Assembly: GCA_949505625.1 (NCBI GenBank)
Contig: CATBQD010000003.1
Span: 1 to 64,000, forward strand
Origin: an uncultured Bacilli bacterium
Lineage (GTDB): Bacteria; Bacillota_I; Bacilli_A; RF39; UBA660
Reading direction: 5' to 3'
DNA: 64,000 nt
Part shown: positions 52,850 to 60,423 of the stretch, piece after piece
Layout: each line of letters opens with the position of its first letter
Position numbering within the stretch: the first letter of the stretch is position 1
Position numbers and translations under genes: made by a program
The notes under the pieces: model-generated
Database searches by the model: none
The model's input: only the letters and a program-made list of their open reading frames with translations
What the model was told of the DNA's origin: nothing

Positions 52850-53074
52850 ATGGAAAAGGCAGTAAGAGAAGCTTTATCTTTATTGTTGGAAGATTGGCTA
52901 GAAGAACCAAAAGGAAAAACGTTTGAATTAGTAACAGAGGATATAAGTTCGACAAAAAATATTTTTTGTACTTGTTTAGAAGCGCATGCAATTAAGTATA
53001 AATTGTTAGAGGATAAATTAGTTATAGGAAATAAAAAGATTTGTTTTTACAAAAAAATAGTTGAATATTATTAA
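52850..53074 (+). CDS. small conserved hypothetical protein
   Basis: 74 residues, two Cys (IFCTCLEAHAIKY) and a Cys near the C-terminus (KKICFYKK). Starts 9 bases after the kinase stop with a weak site and ends 17 bases before gapA. No family recognised. Its tight position between two well-expressed genes suggests a real gene. Confidence 0.62.
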   Translation: MEKAVREALSLLLEDWLEEPKGKTFELVTEDISSTKNIFCTCLEAHAIKYKLLEDKLVIGNKKICFYKKIVEYY

Positions 53075-53091
53075 TGAAAGGGAATGAGAAA

Positions 53092-54093
53092 ATGATTAAA
53101 GTAGCAATTAATGGATTTGGAAGAATAGGAAGATTAGTATTTCGTTTGATGGAGGAAGATCCTGCGTTTGAAGTAGTAGCAATTAATGATTTAACAGATG
53201 CAGAACAATTAGCTTATCTTTTAAAGTATGATACAAATCATAGAAGATATAGAGATACAGAAATTAGTTTTGAAGGCAATGATATTATTGTAGCAGGAAG
53301 ACATATTAAAGTTTATGCTGAAATGGATCCAAATAATTTACCATGGAAAGATCTAGGAATAGATGTTGTTTATGAATGTACTGGTAAATTTACAGATAAA
53401 GAAAAAGCGATGTCTCATATTAATGCAGGAGCAAAGAAAGTTATTATTTCAGCACCAGCCAAAGGAGATTTAAAAACGGTTGTTTATAATGTGAATGAAA
53501 ATGTTTTAGATGGAAGTGAACAAGTGATTAGTGCAGCAAGTTGTACGACAAACTGTCTAGCTCCTGTATTAAATGTTTTAGATAAATATTTTGGAATTGA
53601 AAAAGGTTATATGACAACTGTTCATGCATATACAAATGATCAAGCAATTTTGGATGTTGCTCATAAAAAAGGAATTAAGGCAAGACGGGGAAGAGCAGCT
53701 GCAGCCAATATGGTTCCAACATCAACAGGAGCAGCTTCAGCTGTAGGTTTGGTATTGCCTCAGTTACAAGGCAGATTAGATGGCAGTGCGATAAGAGTTC
53801 CAACATCAACAGGTTCTATGATTGATTTAACGCTTGAATTAAAACAAAATACAACAGTAGAAGCAATTAATAAGGCATTTAAAGAAAATGTAAATGAAAC
53901 TTTAGGATATACAGAAGATCCAATTGTATCAAGTGATATTATTGGAGATACTCATGGTGGAATGGTTGATGGACTTTTAACAGATATTTTAGAAGTAGAT
54001 GGAAAGCAATTAGTAAAAGTAATTGCTTGGTATGATAATGAAATGAGCTATAGTGCTCAAATGGTTAGAACAGCAAAGATTTTAATGAAATAA
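53092..54093 (+). CDS. gapA: glyceraldehyde-3-phosphate dehydrogenase
   Basis: 333 residues from the ATG at 53092 (AAAGGGAATGAG). KVAINGFGRIGRLVFRL (NAD), ISAASCTTNCLAPV with catalytic Cys (~151), TTVHAYTNDQ with His, RRGRAAAANMVPTSTGAA and WYDNEMSYSAQM. Glycolytic GapA-type enzyme. No cggR or pgk in sight, so it stands apart from the usual gap operon. Confidence 0.97.
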   Translation: MIKVAINGFGRIGRLVFRLMEEDPAFEVVAINDLTDAEQLAYLLKYDTNHRRYRDTEISFEGNDIIVAGRHIKVYAEMDPNNLPWKDLGIDVVYECTGKFTDKEKAMSHINAGAKKVIISAPAKGDLKTVVYNVNENVLDGSEQVISAASCTTNCLAPVLNVLDKYFGIEKGYMTTVHAYTNDQAILDVAHKKGIKARRGRAAAANMVPTSTGAASAVGLVLPQLQGRLDGSAIRVPTSTGSMIDLTLELKQNTTVEAINKAFKENVNETLGYTEDPIVSSDIIGDTHGGMVDGLLTDILEVDGKQLVKVIAWYDNEMSYSAQMVRTAKILMK

Positions 54094-54119
54094 ACTGGAA
54101 GATTTTCTTTCAGTTTTTT
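54093..54119 (+). terminator. gapA terminator
   Basis: AACTGGAAGA / TCTTTCAGTT, 10 pairs with one wobble, 3-nt loop and T tail. Confidence 0.9.
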
Positions 54120-54169
54120 AGTACATATATTTATTTAAATCATAAGATAAACTGATTGGAGTTTGATTT

Positions 54170-55108
54170 ATGAATAAAATAGATAGAGAATTTTATCATT
54201 TAATTGATATTTTGAAAAATTCGTCAAGAGAACAAATATTATTTCAAATGAAAGAAAATTTTAAGTTGGTTCCTGAAGAAACTCAAAAATCAATAGAGGA
54301 TTATTTTCAGATGTTTGATTATTGGGGTAAACTAGATGTAAGGAATAATCAATTTCAAGAACTGGAAAGGAAAGCGGATTCTTTTGTAGAACACTTAGAC
54401 GATTATGTATGGTTTTATAAAAGATTAAAGGATTATCGTTCAAAAAAACTTTTGTTAGCAATTATGCGTAATTGGTATCAATACGATTTTTATACACTAG
54501 AAGAGACAATAGAGAAATTCTATCCAGACTATTTTGATTTAGATATCGTAAAATGTGATAAGAATGAAGTTATTGTAGATTTAGGAGCATATATAGGTGA
54601 TACAGTATTATCTTATTTGAATATGTATGGGAAAGATTGCTATAAAAGAATTTATTGTTATGAGATTACAGATGATGTTTTTGAGTTCTTAAAATCAAAT
54701 TTAAAAAAGTATCCAAATATAGTGTGTAATAAAAAAGCAGTGGGAGATAAAAGTGAAATATTATTTATTAATGAAAGTGGAGTGGATGCTTCGGCTAATA
54801 CGGTGAGTGATAGTGGCAAATCTGAAGTTCAAATGGTTACAATCGATGAAGATATTAAAGAGAAAGTTACATTAATTAAAATGGATATTGAAGGATATGA
54901 ACAAAAAGCATTATTAGGTTGTGAAAGGCATATTAAAGAAGAACATCCAAAGTTATTAATTTCAGTTTATCATAATCATGAAGATATTTGGAAAATTCCT
55001 AGGATGATAGATGAGATGAATTCTAATTATAATTTTTATTTAAGAAACCATGGTGGTCCTATTTTTCCAACTGAGATTACATTATTGGCTATTCCAAAAA
55101 AGTATTAA
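54170..55108 (+). CDS. FkbM family SAM-dependent methyltransferase
   Basis: 312 residues. A helical N-terminal ~120 residues precede the methyltransferase fold: VIVDLGAYIGDTVLSYL (SAM motif I), IYCYEITDDVFEFLKSNL, CNKKAVGD, TLIKMDIEGYEQKALLGC (the FkbM signature KMDIEGYE) and PKLLISVYHN. Usually O-methylates a sugar or a secondary metabolite, often in surface glycan loci. No glycosyltransferase is adjacent, so its substrate is unknown. Confidence 0.88.
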   Translation: MNKIDREFYHLIDILKNSSREQILFQMKENFKLVPEETQKSIEDYFQMFDYWGKLDVRNNQFQELERKADSFVEHLDDYVWFYKRLKDYRSKKLLLAIMRNWYQYDFYTLEETIEKFYPDYFDLDIVKCDKNEVIVDLGAYIGDTVLSYLNMYGKDCYKRIYCYEITDDVFEFLKSNLKKYPNIVCNKKAVGDKSEILFINESGVDASANTVSDSGKSEVQMVTIDEDIKEKVTLIKMDIEGYEQKALLGCERHIKEEHPKLLISVYHNHEDIWKIPRMIDEMNSNYNFYLRNHGGPIFPTEITLLAIPKKY

Positions 55109-55211
55109 AATTTTGATTTATATAATAATCTAATAGTTTAAAAAAGAAAGTCTATAAAACAGAATTTCTTTTTTTGTTTGTTTTAAAATATAGATTTTAA
55201 GAATTAGTGAT

Positions 55212-55240
55212 TTTACATTTATATTAAAATGATTTATATT
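55212..55240 (+). promoter_or_regulatory. promoter of candidate toxin 2
   Basis: TTTACA, 17 bases, TATATT. Transcription would start near 55247, giving a ~50-nt leader. Confidence 0.7.
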
Positions 55241-55271
55241 TTGATAAGTGGAATTATTTGTTGTAGTATTT

Positions 55272-55287
55272 GCCTCCAAAAGGAGGC
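55272..55287 (+). promoter_or_regulatory. hairpin masking the toxin 2 Shine-Dalgarno
   Basis: GCCTCC-AAAA-GGAGGC. The right arm is the ribosome-binding site (GGAGG, 55282-55286), fully paired with an anti-Shine-Dalgarno CCTCC. Confidence 0.8.
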
Positions 55288-55295
55288 TGTAATTG

Positions 55296-55355
55296 GTGAA
55301 AAAAGATTCTTTGATAAGAATACTTTTATTAATTATTTTACTTTTAGAAAAGTAA
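55296..55355 (+). CDS. 19-residue hydrophobic peptide, candidate type I toxin 2
   Basis: MKKDSLIRILLLIILLLEK, GTG start 9 bases after GGAGG. A single Ile/Leu helix bounded by Lys, the same pattern as the 30-residue peptide at 33743-33835 and of Ibs-like toxin size. The ribosome-binding site is locked in a perfect 6-bp hairpin, its own promoter lies upstream, and a convergent RNA overlaps its 3' UTR. Too short to prove by sequence alone. Confidence 0.55.
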   Translation: MKKDSLIRILLLIILLLEK

Positions 55356-55389
55356 GATAAGGGGAAGGTTGATAACTTTTCATGATAAA

Positions 55390-55420
55390 AAAGTACTACA
55401 TTTTGACAATGTAGTACTTT
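55390..55420 (-). terminator. 13-bp terminator stem
   Basis: Perfect 13-bp inverted repeat with loop TTGAC; on minus it is followed by TTTTTTAT. Confidence 0.85.
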
Positions 55421-55439
55421 ACTCAAAAACAATTGAGGC

Positions 55440-55476
55440 AAGTACTTACATTTGAAAACAAGTACTTCCACTTTTT
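55440..55476 (+). terminator. putative terminator of the toxin 2 transcript
   Basis: Two copies of the palindrome AAGTACTT, 12 bases apart, followed by CCAC and T5. Confidence 0.5.
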
Positions 55477-55498
55477 GATGATTATTTCATCTATGCCC

Positions 55499-55527
55499 AT
55501 TGTACTAGAGTTCTATTCTTTTGTTAA
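55499..55527 (-). promoter_or_regulatory. promoter of the convergent RNA (locus 2)
   Basis: On minus: TTAACA, 17 bases, TACAAT, each 5 of 6 to consensus. Confidence 0.7.
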
Positions 55528-55534
55528 ACTTTTT

Positions 55535-55613
55535 CAAAAAACAATCTTGTGTTTAGAGCAGCTCTCAATATTTAAACTTCATTTCTATTCTAATATTGGG
55601 GATACTTATATAT
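55535..55613 (+). repeat. dispersed hairpin repeat, copy B
   Basis: Same orientation as copy A at 1538-1622, about 90 percent identical. The stem changed to CTCTCAATATT / AATATTGGGGA, but pairing is kept by G-U wobbles on the plus strand, which suggests selection on plus-strand RNA structure. Confidence 0.7.
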
Positions 55614-55634
55614 AATAAAAGAACAAGAGTATTT

Positions 55635-56426
55635 CTAATTCTTTTTATAATATTGAATACCAACTTCTGTATAAAAATCTGGGTCATCAAGTAATAATTT
55701 CCCTTCAAATTGAGAATTAATATTTTGCATAGCTCTTAGAGCTTCGCAATTACCTCTATAATGGTCCATAAAAGATCTTGTTTCAGTATAGGCTACATAA
55801 GTAGTTTTGTCTAGTCCATAAACAGATTCTAGAGTTAATAAATTTAATACATACCAATCTAGTTTTTCGTCTGCTTTACCATATTGGAATAAGAACTCAT
55901 TTACATAATCACTTGTAATGTCAAATGGTAAATCCCCAATTTGCATGTTATCTAAATCACAGAGACAGCCTAACTTATAATTTGTAATGTGAGCTAAGAC
56001 ATTGTTGCTTTTTAAGTCTCCATAAATGATTCCTAATTCATGAAATCGTTTTAATTGATTTCTTAATTTTTTTAAAAATTCTAATTTTTGAAAAACTGTA
56101 AATGTATTAAAGCAAAAATCTTGATGGTTCATAGCTTCTCCTAATAAATATCCAATGAATTCATCATTTAAAAATATATTTCCTTCAATTTGAACTCTAT
56201 TAGGTAATATCATATTACCTAGAATTTGAACTTTTTGTTCTTTATTTTTTATTGTTTGAAGTGGTAAAAAAATTTCATTAAATTGGGGGATATAAAATAA
56301 TTTCATCAATATATTTCTTCGACCATTTGGAATTCTATAAATGATTCCTTCACTTCCAGAAGTCCAATAATAAAGTTCTTGTAATTCTATTAAATCATCC
56401 CGACTATTGAAATAAATATCCTTCAT
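55635..56426 (-). CDS. protein kinase-like protein
   Basis: 263 residues. A loop SGSEGIIYRI, a Lys in ILMKLFY, catalytic HELGIIYGDLKSNNVLAH (HxD-like loop with GDLKxxN) and CDLDNMQIG for the metal-binding Asp. This is a Hanks-type kinase domain without extra domains or a TM anchor. Substrates are unknown. AAGGTGA ribosome-binding site and an extended -10 (TGTTATACT, minus, near 56445). Confidence 0.78.
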   Translation of the reverse strand: MKDIYFNSRDDLIELQELYYWTSGSEGIIYRIPNGRRNILMKLFYIPQFNEIFLPLQTIKNKEQKVQILGNMILPNRVQIEGNIFLNDEFIGYLLGEAMNHQDFCFNTFTVFQKLEFLKKLRNQLKRFHELGIIYGDLKSNNVLAHITNYKLGCLCDLDNMQIGDLPFDITSDYVNEFLFQYGKADEKLDWYVLNLLTLESVYGLDKTTYVAYTETRSFMDHYRGNCEALRAMQNINSQFEGKLLLDDPDFYTEVGIQYYKKN

Positions 56427-56474
56427 AAAATCACCTTGCGATATAGTATAACAAATAAAAAAAGAAATGCAAGT

Positions 56475-57470
56475 TCAACTTAACATTTCCATGATTTCTT
56501 TTGGAATCTTTTTATTAATCTCTAATATTATTGCATATATCAAATAATAATCTCTTGTATAGACTTCTTTCCAAGAACTATTCTCAAGATTGCTAAAATC
56601 TTTTATAAAAAATTTTAAACCAATCGCATCTTTTAATATCTTATTTCCTTTTTTTGTCCGAATCATATTTGTTTTAATATTTAATATACTAAACAATTTT
56701 ACAAATGTATAAATGAAAGCAATGATAGGTAACATAATAGATATGATAATTATTAAAATATATATGACAGATATATTATTATCAATGTTACTTGCAAGTT
56801 TAAAGACAAAGAGATTCATGATAGCTGGTATTAGAAAACAACCAATTAAAAAAGTTCCTATAAATTTTTTTAGTGTCATATCTTTATTGGTTAGTAAACC
56901 TTGATTTCTTGCTTCCTTTTCTATCATTTGTCCATATTGCATTTTATCTTGGATATTTATTTTTTTCTTTTTTATAATATTTAGAATAAATAAATCAGAT
57001 TCAGATAAATTATTTGTTTCTTTATTTGATAATTGCAATTGATTGTTTTCTACGATGATATATTTTTCATAAATTAATTTTAAAATGTGAGCACTAATAT
57101 CTTTTTCATATTCCAATTCAAAATTATCTAAATAAGAAAGAATAGTAGGGGATAAATAGTTTAAATGTTCTCTACAATATTCGAGATTTTTTTGTTCAAA
57201 TTTCGCATTTTTTCTAATTTTATTTTGGGTCACACTTCTATAGATTAAATAATAAGTAAGAAATCCAAAAGGTGGTACAGAAAAAAAGAAAATCAAAAAT
57301 GTAATTGCAAAAAAGAATGATAAAATAATATTATCTATTGAGCTTATTAGAAAAGTTTTATCATTGATAATAAATTCATTTGCTTTCATTCCAACAACAA
57401 AGAAAATAATTATAAAAATAGAAAATAAAATCATTCCTAATTTTAAAATAAAATCAAACTTTTTTTGCAT
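56475..57470 (-). CDS. DUF2207-like membrane protein
   Basis: 331 residues from the ATG at 57470 (GGAG 6 bases upstream). Two N-terminal TM segments, then a cytoplasmic part (YLSPTILSYLDNFELEYEKDISAHILKLIYEKYI), two more TM segments (~205-265) and a C-terminal GLKFFIKDFSNLENSSW ... YYLIYAIILEINKKIPKEIM. This is the C-terminal half of DUF2207 proteins; the extracellular DUF2207 domain itself is absent, as in short relatives. Function unknown. Confidence 0.72.
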   Translation of the reverse strand: MQKKFDFILKLGMILFSIFIIIFFVVGMKANEFIINDKTFLISSIDNIILSFFFAITFLIFFFSVPPFGFLTYYLIYRSVTQNKIRKNAKFEQKNLEYCREHLNYLSPTILSYLDNFELEYEKDISAHILKLIYEKYIIVENNQLQLSNKETNNLSESDLFILNIIKKKKINIQDKMQYGQMIEKEARNQGLLTNKDMTLKKFIGTFLIGCFLIPAIMNLFVFKLASNIDNNISVIYILIIIISIMLPIIAFIYTFVKLFSILNIKTNMIRTKKGNKILKDAIGLKFFIKDFSNLENSSWKEVYTRDYYLIYAIILEINKKIPKEIMEMLS

Positions 57471-57513
57471 CACAAACTCCTACTTTCTAAAATTATTATA
57501 ACAGATTATAACG

Positions 57514-57538
57514 AAAAAAACTACTTTCGTAGTTTTTA
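57514..57538 (-). terminator. rpsD terminator
   Basis: AAAAACTAC / GTAGTTTTT with a 4-nt loop, T-run on minus. The rpsD stop overlaps it. Confidence 0.9.
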
Positions 57539-58138
57539 ACGGTTGTAGAATTCAACGATTAATGATTCATTAATATCAGCGTTTAATTCGCTTCTTTCTG
57601 GATATCTTACATAAGTTCCAGCCATTTTAGCTTCATCATAAGTTACGAATTCAACACGTTTATTTAATGCTTCTAAAGAAGTTTTAACAATTACCATTTC
57701 TCTTGCATTTTCTTTTATTGCAATTACATCACCTGGTTTACATTGGTAAGATGGAATATCTACTTTCTTTCCATTTACTGTAACATGACCATGGTTAACT
57801 AATTGTCTAGCACCCTTTCTAGTAGTTGCGAAACCAATTCTGTATACTAAATTGTCTAAACGACTTTCTAATAATTTTAAGAAGTTTTCACCATGAACAC
57901 CTTTTTGTTTACCAGCTTTTAGGAATAATGTATGGAATTGTTTTTCACTTAATCCATACATAAATCTAACTTTTTGTTTTTCTTGTAATTGAACTCCATA
58001 GTTAGATAATTTTTTAGCTCTTTTATTTCCATGTTGTCCTGGAGCAAAAGGACGTTTTGCGATATCTTTACCAGTTTCTAATGTAGAAAATCCTAAACGA
58101 CGTGATTTTCTATAACTTGGTCCTGTGTATCTTGACAC
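57536..58138 (-). CDS. rpsD: 30S ribosomal protein S4
   Basis: 200 residues, GTG start. [84 protein letters not shown] (S4 domain) and [24 protein letters not shown] primary 16S rRNA-binding protein. No zinc-binding Cys cluster, so the C-minus form. It stands alone, divergent from ezrA as in Bacillus. Confidence 0.97.
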   Translation of the reverse strand: MSRYTGPSYRKSRRLGFSTLETGKDIAKRPFAPGQHGNKRAKKLSNYGVQLQEKQKVRFMYGLSEKQFHTLFLKAGKQKGVHGENFLKLLESRLDNLVYRIGFATTRKGARQLVNHGHVTVNGKKVDIPSYQCKPGDVIAIKENAREMVIVKTSLEALNKRVEFVTYDEAKMAGTYVRYPERSELNADINESLIVEFYNR

Positions 58139-58290
58139 AATAATCTCTCCCTTCTTGTCTAGAAGGCTACTTTGCCAAATTATAGGGTGAATAAATTAAT
58201 ATCTTCGCTTTGCAGCAAAAGTTACCGATAACCCCTAAAGGGAATACTCACTTTATAATTTTCAAAATAGCGCTGCTAGATGCATACGCA
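58139..58290 (-). promoter_or_regulatory. structured rpsD leader
   Basis: About 150 nt between the promoter and the GTG start. CCTTCT-AGACA-AGAAGG (58150-58166) pairs part of the Shine-Dalgarno region AGAAGGGAGAG, and GCAGC / GCTGC arms occur further upstream. S4 represses its own mRNA through leader structures in Bacillus and E. coli; autoregulation here is inferred. Confidence 0.6.
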
Positions 58291-58296
58291 GTTACA

Positions 58297-58325
58297 ATTA
58301 TATTATGTTTTCCCTTGATAGTCAA
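58297..58325 (-). promoter_or_regulatory. rpsD promoter
   Basis: On minus: TTGACT, 17 bases, TATAAT; a near-consensus strong promoter. Confidence 0.88.
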
Positions 58326-58424
58326 TACCAAAACTAAATTTAATTATGAAAATAGTAAAAAAAATGTCAAAAATTTGCAAATATGTGATATTATTATAAT
58401 AACGGGATGTTGAGAGGTGATACT

Positions 58425-60143
58425 ATGGATAATGTGACTTTGCTTTTCGTGACATTTTTTCTTGTTGCAATGGTACTAGTTGTATCTGTTTTAAATATAA
58501 TCCAAGCTCGTAAAAATAAAAAAATGAAAAAATTATTAGAAAAATTAGAGATAGAAAAGAATACACTTAGTAGTACACCAATTAGCCCAGAGTTAGAAAA
58601 AGTGGGAACTTTTATGAAGGGTGGAAAATTAGGTATTCTTTATGAAGATTGGAAAGATCGTTTGGAGAGTATTAAAGATGTACAAATTCCAAAAATTACT
58701 GATCTAATGTTAGAAGCAGATTATTCATTATCACAAATGGATTATAAAAGTACACTTTATAAAATCGCTAAATTAGAGATGGAATTATATAAGGTTAGAA
58801 CAAACTCAGAAGGATTATTAAAAGAAATTAGAGAACTAACAAATAGTGAAGAAAAAAATCGAAATATAGTGACAAAATTAAAAGCAACTTATCGTGAATT
58901 ATTTCAAAAATATCAGGAATCGGCAAATGAATATGGAACACTAAGTGAATATGTAAGGTTACAATTTGAAAATATTGCTAAACGTTTTGAGGCATTTGAA
59001 GCAGCGATGGATAATAATGATTATGGTGAAATTACTTCTATTATGAATTCTATTGATGAAATGTTGAAACATATGGCTGTAGTTATTGAAGAAGTTCCGG
59101 CTATTGTGTTACTTACAGATTCTATTTTACCAAAGAAAATAAAAGAAATTCAAAATACATATGATGAAATGATAAGAGATGGATATCCATTAGATTATTT
59201 AAATATTGAATATAATATTGAGGAAGCGGAAAAGAAAATTAATGATATTTTAGATCGAGGAAAAGTTTTAAACTTAGAAGATAGCTTATTTGAATTAAAA
59301 GTATTATTAGATTATTTTGAATCAGTATTTAATGATTTTGAAAAAGAGAAAATGGAGCGTCATAGTTATGAAGAAGCCAATCATTCTTTTAAGGGAAAAT
59401 TAGAACATATGAATGAATTGGTTTTAGAAATTGTTTCTGGGATGGACCATGTTAAAAAAATATACAATTTATCAAAAGAGGATGTGGAAGAGTTAAACCA
59501 TATTCATGATGATTTAAGTAGTTTAAATGAAGATTATGTTGTACTCATTGAGCATACAAGAAATAATACATTTCCATATTCTAAACTGATTAGAGAAATA
59601 GAAGCATTAGTTGTTCGTTTAGCAAATTTAGAGGAGCGTTTAGATAATACATTAGATACTCTTGGGAGTATGCATGATGATGAAGTTAGAGCAAGACAAC
59701 AATTAGATGAAGTAAAACAAATTTTAAAGCAATCAAAAAATAGAATTAAAGATTATAATTTGCCAATTATTCCTAAAAATTATATTGTAGAATTGAATGA
59801 AGCACAAGCAGCTATTAAGGAAATTATGAGAGAATTAGATAAAAAGCCAATTACAATAGAAGTATTAAATACAAGAGTAGATACAGCTAGAGATTTGGTA
59901 TTAAAATTATTTTCTCGAACAAAAGAAATGATGAAAACTGCAATGTTTGCCGAAATGGCTATTGTATATGGTAATCGGTATCGTTCTAGTGTGGAAGACT
60001 TGGATAAACAATTAAATTATGCTGAAATATTATTCTATAAAGGTGATTATCAAAAATCATTAGAACTTTCTATTAACAGTTTAAATAGAATAGAACCAGG
60101 AATTTATGATAAATTATTAGGATTATATGGAGAAGAAAAATAA
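58425..60143 (+). CDS. ezrA: septation ring formation regulator EzrA
   Basis: 572 residues from the ATG at 58425 (GAGAGGTGAT). One N-terminal TM helix (LLFVTFFLVAMVLVVSVLNI), then spectrin-like helical repeats: a long coiled-coil protein without catalytic motifs. Features of EzrA include YEDWKDRLESIKDVQIPKI, AMDNNDYGEITSIM and the C-terminal FAEMAIVYGNRYRSS ... KGDYQKSLELSINSLNRIEPG. EzrA controls FtsZ ring placement at the membrane. Divergent rpsD-ezrA is conserved in Bacilli. Confidence 0.92.
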   Translation: MDNVTLLFVTFFLVAMVLVVSVLNIIQARKNKKMKKLLEKLEIEKNTLSSTPISPELEKVGTFMKGGKLGILYEDWKDRLESIKDVQIPKITDLMLEADYSLSQMDYKSTLYKIAKLEMELYKVRTNSEGLLKEIRELTNSEEKNRNIVTKLKATYRELFQKYQESANEYGTLSEYVRLQFENIAKRFEAFEAAMDNNDYGEITSIMNSIDEMLKHMAVVIEEVPAIVLLTDSILPKKIKEIQNTYDEMIRDGYPLDYLNIEYNIEEAEKKINDILDRGKVLNLEDSLFELKVLLDYFESVFNDFEKEKMERHSYEEANHSFKGKLEHMNELVLEIVSGMDHVKKIYNLSKEDVEELNHIHDDLSSLNEDYVVLIEHTRNNTFPYSKLIREIEALVVRLANLEERLDNTLDTLGSMHDDEVRARQQLDEVKQILKQSKNRIKDYNLPIIPKNYIVELNEAQAAIKEIMRELDKKPITIEVLNTRVDTARDLVLKLFSRTKEMMKTAMFAEMAIVYGNRYRSSVEDLDKQLNYAEILFYKGDYQKSLELSINSLNRIEPGIYDKLLGLYGEEK

Positions 60144-60423
60144 GAGACTGAAGTTACATAAGGTTATATTTTTAACTCATGCATAAATATTTGTAATGGT
60201 AGTTGGATATAATTAATTTGTAGTAAGTAAATATACGTTATAGAGAAAACCACAATGAAAGTATTGTTTGAATGCAATGGTAATCTTTAGAAAAATGAAT
60301 TGCATTAGGTAATGAGTGAAAAAAACGACATTGGCGTGGAGCTGATGTCGTTTTGTTTTTCATAAATTATAGAAATTATCATAGGAAGTTGGTATAATTA
60401 TAAAAAGCATGAGGAGGTAAAAT
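60144..60423 (+). other. intergenic region with terminator and possible small RNA
   Basis: No credible gene. AATGCAAT / ATTGCATT arms flank a 20-nt loop near 60272-60306, followed by a strong terminator at 60328-60360. This could be a short RNA or just the ezrA 3' UTR. Confidence 0.5.
60328..60360 (+). terminator. rho-independent terminator
   Basis: AACGACAT / ATGTCGTT with a loop of about 12 nt, then TTGTTTTT. Confidence 0.88.

Larger units (their letters stand above)
55384..55492 (-). ncRNA. candidate antisense RNA, type I toxin-antitoxin locus 2
   Basis: On minus, promoter TTAACA-17-TACAAT (55499-55527) starts a ~110-nt RNA ending at a 13-bp terminator stem, AAAGTACTACATT / AATGTAGTACTTT, followed by T6. 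If the plus transcript ends at the AAGTACTT...AAGTACTT hairpin (55440-55476), the two RNAs overlap by about 90 nt at their 3' ends. Confidence 0.58.
55109..55634. other. 525-base region with toxin-antitoxin-like locus 2 and repeat copy B
   Basis: Two longer frames here (a minus frame at 55130-55471 and a plus frame at 55433-55615) have no ribosome-binding site and no protein-like composition. The supportable content is a 19-codon hydrophobic peptide, a convergent short RNA, their promoters and terminators, and the hairpin repeat. Confidence 0.75.

Noticed and set aside
55130-55471. 113-codon minus-strand frame in the 55.1-55.6 kb intergenic region
   Set aside because: No ribosome-binding site, composition of a reversed AT-rich spacer, and it runs through the terminators and promoters of toxin-antitoxin-like locus 2.
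1538-55613. The two repeat copies as ends of an integrated mobile element
   Set aside because: The 54 kb between them is core housekeeping DNA (prfB, ftsEX, argS, lon, pyk, gapA) with no integrase or transposase.
55433-55615. 60-codon plus-strand frame covering repeat copy B
   Set aside because: No ribosome-binding site and the frame is an accident of the repeat; copy A has no matching frame.
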